From Neopusillimonas aromaticivorans (GTDB lineage: Bacteria; Pseudomonadota; Gammaproteobacteria; Burkholderiales; Burkholderiaceae_B), in the NCBI RefSeq assembly GCF_030344915.1, contig NZ_CP128233.1, forward strand, positions 620,001 to 684,000: a stretch of 64,000 nucleotides of DNA. The letters are read 5' to 3'. The position numbers and the translations under genes are program-made. Position 1 is the first letter of the stretch, and the number at the start of each line of letters is the position of its first letter. Of this stretch, positions 61,717 through 64,000 are shown one piece after another. A model generated the notes under the pieces. That model did not search any database and was not told the DNA's origin. It saw only the letters and a list, made by a program, of their open reading frames with translations.

Positions 61717-62685
61717 CTAAAAATGCTGAAACCCTTGCCGCGTGACCTGCACAACGGCGCCGTTGTCACGCACGACGTGTTGCCGACCTGCCTCGGGCGT
61801 AATGGTGCCAACGCGCGTTACCCGAACGCCGCAGGCCTGCGCCTGGGCCTGAATCGCCTCACGAACCGCTGGCGCCGCCGTAAAACACAGTTGATACACA
61901 TCGCCCCCGGACAAAACTGCATCTTGCCGCAACGCATCAGGCAATCCTGACAACGCCGGATGAACTGGCAGATCATCATAACGAATGTATGCGCCACAGT
62001 TGCTGGCCGTCAGAATGTGACCCAGATCTTGCAAAAAACCGTCGGAAATATCGAGAGCAGCATGCGCAAGGCCTGCGAGGCGCATACCAAACACTAGTGG
62101 CGGCTGCGGTAGCTCAAGTGCCTGACGCAATGCCGACTCATGCAACAGCATCTGGCCACGAACATCGGCCGGCAAAGCGTCTTGCAACAACAGCAAAGCC
62201 ATATGCGGAGCACCCAACATGCCGGTAACCCAAATGTCATCGTCAACCCGGGCAGCATCACGACGCAAAGCAAATGCCGCGTCCACCTCTCCAAACACCG
62301 TAATGCTCAGGGTGATTTTTTCGGCCCAGGTGGTATCGCCCCCCACCAGCGGACAGCCGGCTTGTTCAGCGAGCGCATAAAAGCCGTCTGAAAACCCGGA
62401 AAGCCACGCGTCATCAATGGCCGGGATGGCAAGCCCAAGCACACACCCCAAAGGGCTGCGCCCATTGCGGCAAGATCGGAAAGATTGACTGCAAGCGCCT
62501 TGTGGCCCAAAGATGAGGCAGAGACATCCGAAAAAAATGTCGACCCTCAACCAGGAGGTCGGTGCTGACGGCCAGTTTTTTGCCTGGCCTGACAGGCAGC
62601 AACGCGCAGTCATCCCCGCCCCCAGGTAACCTGGAGGAACGGGTCGGGAAAAATAGCGGTTGATAAGGTCGAATTCGCGGCCCAT
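61717..62685 (-). CDS. thiL: Thiamine-monophosphate kinase (three frameshifts)
   Basis: Makes thiamine diphosphate from thiamine monophosphate. Three bases lost (runs 62614-62617, 62531-62537, 62453-62455) in the first 80 codons; repaired, MGREFDLINRYFSRPVP reads to GAGDDCALLPV, STDLLVEGRHFF and HKALAVNLSDLAAMGA, the metal and ATP sites of the AIR-synthase fold. The rest is continuous: GGDTTWAEKITLSITVFGEV, DISDGFLQDLGHIL. Total 323 residues, typical. Confidence 0.93.
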   Translation of the reverse strand: MGREFDLINRYFSRPVPPGYLGAGMTARCCLSGQAKNWPSAPTSWLRVDIFFGCLCLIFGPQGACSQSFRSCRNGRSPLGCVLGLAIPAIDDAWLSGFSDGFYALAEQAGCPLVGGDTTWAEKITLSITVFGEVDAAFALRRDAARVDDDIWVTGMLGAPHMALLLLQDALPADVRGQMLLHESALRQALELPQPPLVFGMRLAGLAHAALDISDGFLQDLGHILTASNCGAYIRYDDLPVHPALSGLPDALRQDAVLSGGDVYQLCFTAAPAVREAIQAQAQACGVRVTRVGTITPEAGRQHVVRDNGAVVQVTRQGFQHF

Positions 62686-62716
62686 GACGCACAGGCCTGA
62701 TCAGGCCAAACCGTAC

Positions 62717-63210
62717 TTAACGACGGGCAGCGGCCTGAACTTCGGCCGCCCTGACCTGGGCTGCCAGTTTGTCGAGCACACCGTTGACGAACTTGAAGCC
62801 GTCAGTACCGCCAAACGATTTGGCCAACTCGACGGCTTCGTTGATGGCCACTTTATAGGGGACCTCGACGTGATGCACCAGCTCGAAACTGCCGATGAGC
62901 AAGATGCCGTGCTCGATAGGAGACAGTTCTTCGAGCGGGCGATCAATGAAGGGCAAAAACCTTCACGCAGCGACGGGGCTTCACGCAACACCCCGTGCAG
63001 CAAGGTTTTGAACCAGGCCGCATCAGCTTCAGGAAACTCGTCGTTGTCGCGAATGTGCGCGTCGATGTCACCGGCGTCTTGCACGCTGACATCACCGCGC
63101 AACAGCCAGGCATAAACACCCTGGAGTGCAAATTCACGTGCACGGCGCCGGGCGCTGCGTGCATTGACGCGACCGGCGGCGGACTCTTTACTCTTCGTCA
63201 ATGTCGTCAT
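62717..63210 (-). CDS. nusB: Transcription antitermination factor NusB (one frameshift)
   Basis: Binds rrn boxA RNA with NusE/S10; two boxA sites are in this window. One T-equivalent missing in the run 62955-62959; repaired, LREGFLPFIDRPLEELSPIE joins both parts to 164 residues. Marks: RRRAREFALQGVYAWLL, AAWFKTLLHGVLREA, KVAINEAVELAKSFGGTDG, KFVNGVLDKLAAQV. It starts inside the 3' end of ribH (23-bp overlap), indicating coupled translation. Confidence 0.95.
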
Positions 63211-63685
63211 CCTCGTCATCGGCTTCAGGCTCAAGTGCCGCAACCAGATTAGCCATTTCGACGGCCGCACGGGCACAATCGCGACCCTTGTCGGCGGCGC
63301 GAACTTCAGCCTGTTCGTCAGTTTCAGTGGTCAGGACGCCGTTAATGACAGGGATGCCGGTTTCAAGGGCAACACGGGTGATTGCAGCGCCACTTTCGTT
63401 ACTGACGAGCTCGAAGTGATAGGTTTCACCGCGAATGACGGCACCCAAGGCAATAAGGGCGTCGAACTCGTAGGTTTCAGCCATCTTGGCCAGGGTAAGG
63501 CCCAGCTCAAGGGCACCCGGCACCGTAACTACCATGACATCGCGTTCATCGACGCCCATCTCGGCCAGCTCGGCAAGACAGGCCTCAAGCTCGGCCATGC
63601 CGATGTTTTCATTAAAACGAGCACGTACCACGCCGATGTGCAGGCCTTCCCCGTTCAAGTCGGGAAACAAAGTGTATGGAGTCAT
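63188..63685 (-). CDS. ribH: 6,7-dimethyl-8-ribityllumazine synthase
   Basis: Condenses 5-amino-6-ribitylaminouracil with dihydroxybutanone phosphate. 165 residues, intact: VVRARFNENIGMAELEACL, VTVPGALELGLTLAKMA, IALGAVIRGETYHFELVSNE and PVINGVLTTETDEQAEVRA are diagnostic. The tail is very acidic (EPEADDEDDDIDEE), extended beyond the usual core. Starts 13 bp after the ribBA stop. Confidence 0.96.
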   Translation of the reverse strand: MTPYTLFPDLNGEGLHIGVVRARFNENIGMAELEACLAELAEMGVDERDVMVVTVPGALELGLTLAKMAETYEFDALIALGAVIRGETYHFELVSNESGAAITRVALETGIPVINGVLTTETDEQAEVRAADKGRDCARAAVEMANLVAALEPEADDEDDDIDEE

Positions 63686-63698
63686 TGGATAGGTCCTT

Positions 63699-64000
63699 TC
63701 AGGCGTTGGAATCGGGTTCGGTATGGTAACCGGTAATGGTCAGCGAAAAGCCGGCCATACTGGGCATTTTTCGGGGCGTGCCAGCAACCTGGCTTGCCCG
63801 ACGTCGAGATCACGCAGGATCTGCGCGCCAATACCATATGTGAGCAAATCGAAGCGATTGCCCCCGTTGGACTTGCGCGGCACGGGGGCTGACCCCAGGC
63901 ACCAGCCTGCTCGAACAAATGATTGACGGAGGCATCGCAATTGAGGAAGACCATGACACCACTGGGCGATGCCTTGATGGTGCGCAATGCCTTGGCCACC
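63699..64000 (-). CDS. ribBA: RibBA, 3' end (two frameshifts)
   Basis: C-terminal part of bifunctional dihydroxybutanone-phosphate synthase/GTP cyclohydrolase II, cut by the right edge. Reading across two lost bases (runs 63893-63896 and 63767-63771) gives ASPSGVMVFLNCDASVNHLF, RFDLLTYGIGAQILRDLDVG, and MPSMAGFSLTITGYHTEP at the end. The GTP-cyclohydrolase II-like half ends YGIGAQILRDL as in RibBA. First visible gene of the riboflavin-nusB operon. Confidence 0.9.

Overview
The window looks like chromosome of a betaproteobacterium of the order Burkholderiales, most likely family Alcaligenaceae (Advenella/Castellaniella/Pusillimonas-like). The evidence is the 16S rRNA sequence, the rrn order 16S-tRNA-Ile(GAU)-tRNA-Ala(UGC)-23S-5S, the gene orders tol-pal-cpoB, zapA-6S RNA and ribBA-ribH-nusB-thiL-pgpA, and the many Burkholderiales-type proteins. 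It is mostly housekeeping, with one accessory block at about 47.8-57.3 kb.

The assembly carries a striking error pattern. About 43 frame breaks in 28 genes almost all behave as one missing base in a homopolymer. They hit essential genes (proS three times, thiL three times, groEL, groES, lgt, pyrF, nusB, ribBA). Adding the lost bases restores full-length families (GroEL 548 aa, PyrF 277 aa, ThiL 323 aa), so I annotate these as intact genes with sequencing frameshifts, not pseudogenes. Two breaks (rppH, and the diguanylate cyclase at 43.7 kb) need the opposite correction.

Layout. 0-0.6 kb: start of the dcw cluster (rsmH, mraZ) on the minus strand with MraZ operator repeats. 0.7-1.15 kb: RNase P RNA. 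1.2-6.1 kb: uup, pyrC, a SWIB protein, two membrane proteins. 6.3-12.6 kb: a maf remnant and a complete minus-strand rrn operon with promoter, boxA sites and terminator. 13.2-18.7 kb: msrA, cytochrome c, lgt, a SIMPL protein, 6S RNA, zapA, a coiled-coil protein, a 3-hydroxyisobutyrate-dehydrogenase-like reductase, rppH. 18.8-25.9 kb: proS and ybgC-tolQRAB-pal-cpoB (cell-envelope Tol-Pal system). 25.9-36.5 kb: hydrolase, copper chaperone, chemoreceptor, cysE, porin, alkB, NO-detoxifying hmp with an NsrR-like site, purT, mscS.

36.5-46.4 kb is rich in signalling: three diguanylate cyclases with intact active and inhibitory sites, plus a Fur-controlled TonB receptor, an MFS transporter and hslR. 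47.9-57.3 kb is an eleven-gene, single-strand arsenic resistance block: gap-arsJ-arsR-arsC-acr3-arsH-arsO-CDF, then arsD-like, ArsP-like permease and a CXXC protein. A perfect 40-bp palindrome lies at its head. Together these genes predict reduction of arsenate and efflux of arsenite, formation and efflux of 1-arseno-3-phosphoglycerate, and oxidation or efflux of organoarsenicals. 57.5-59.6 kb: groESL with a CIRCE element. 59.7-64 kb: pyrF, then the convergent ribBA-ribH-nusB-thiL-pgpA-pncC operon, cut by the right edge.
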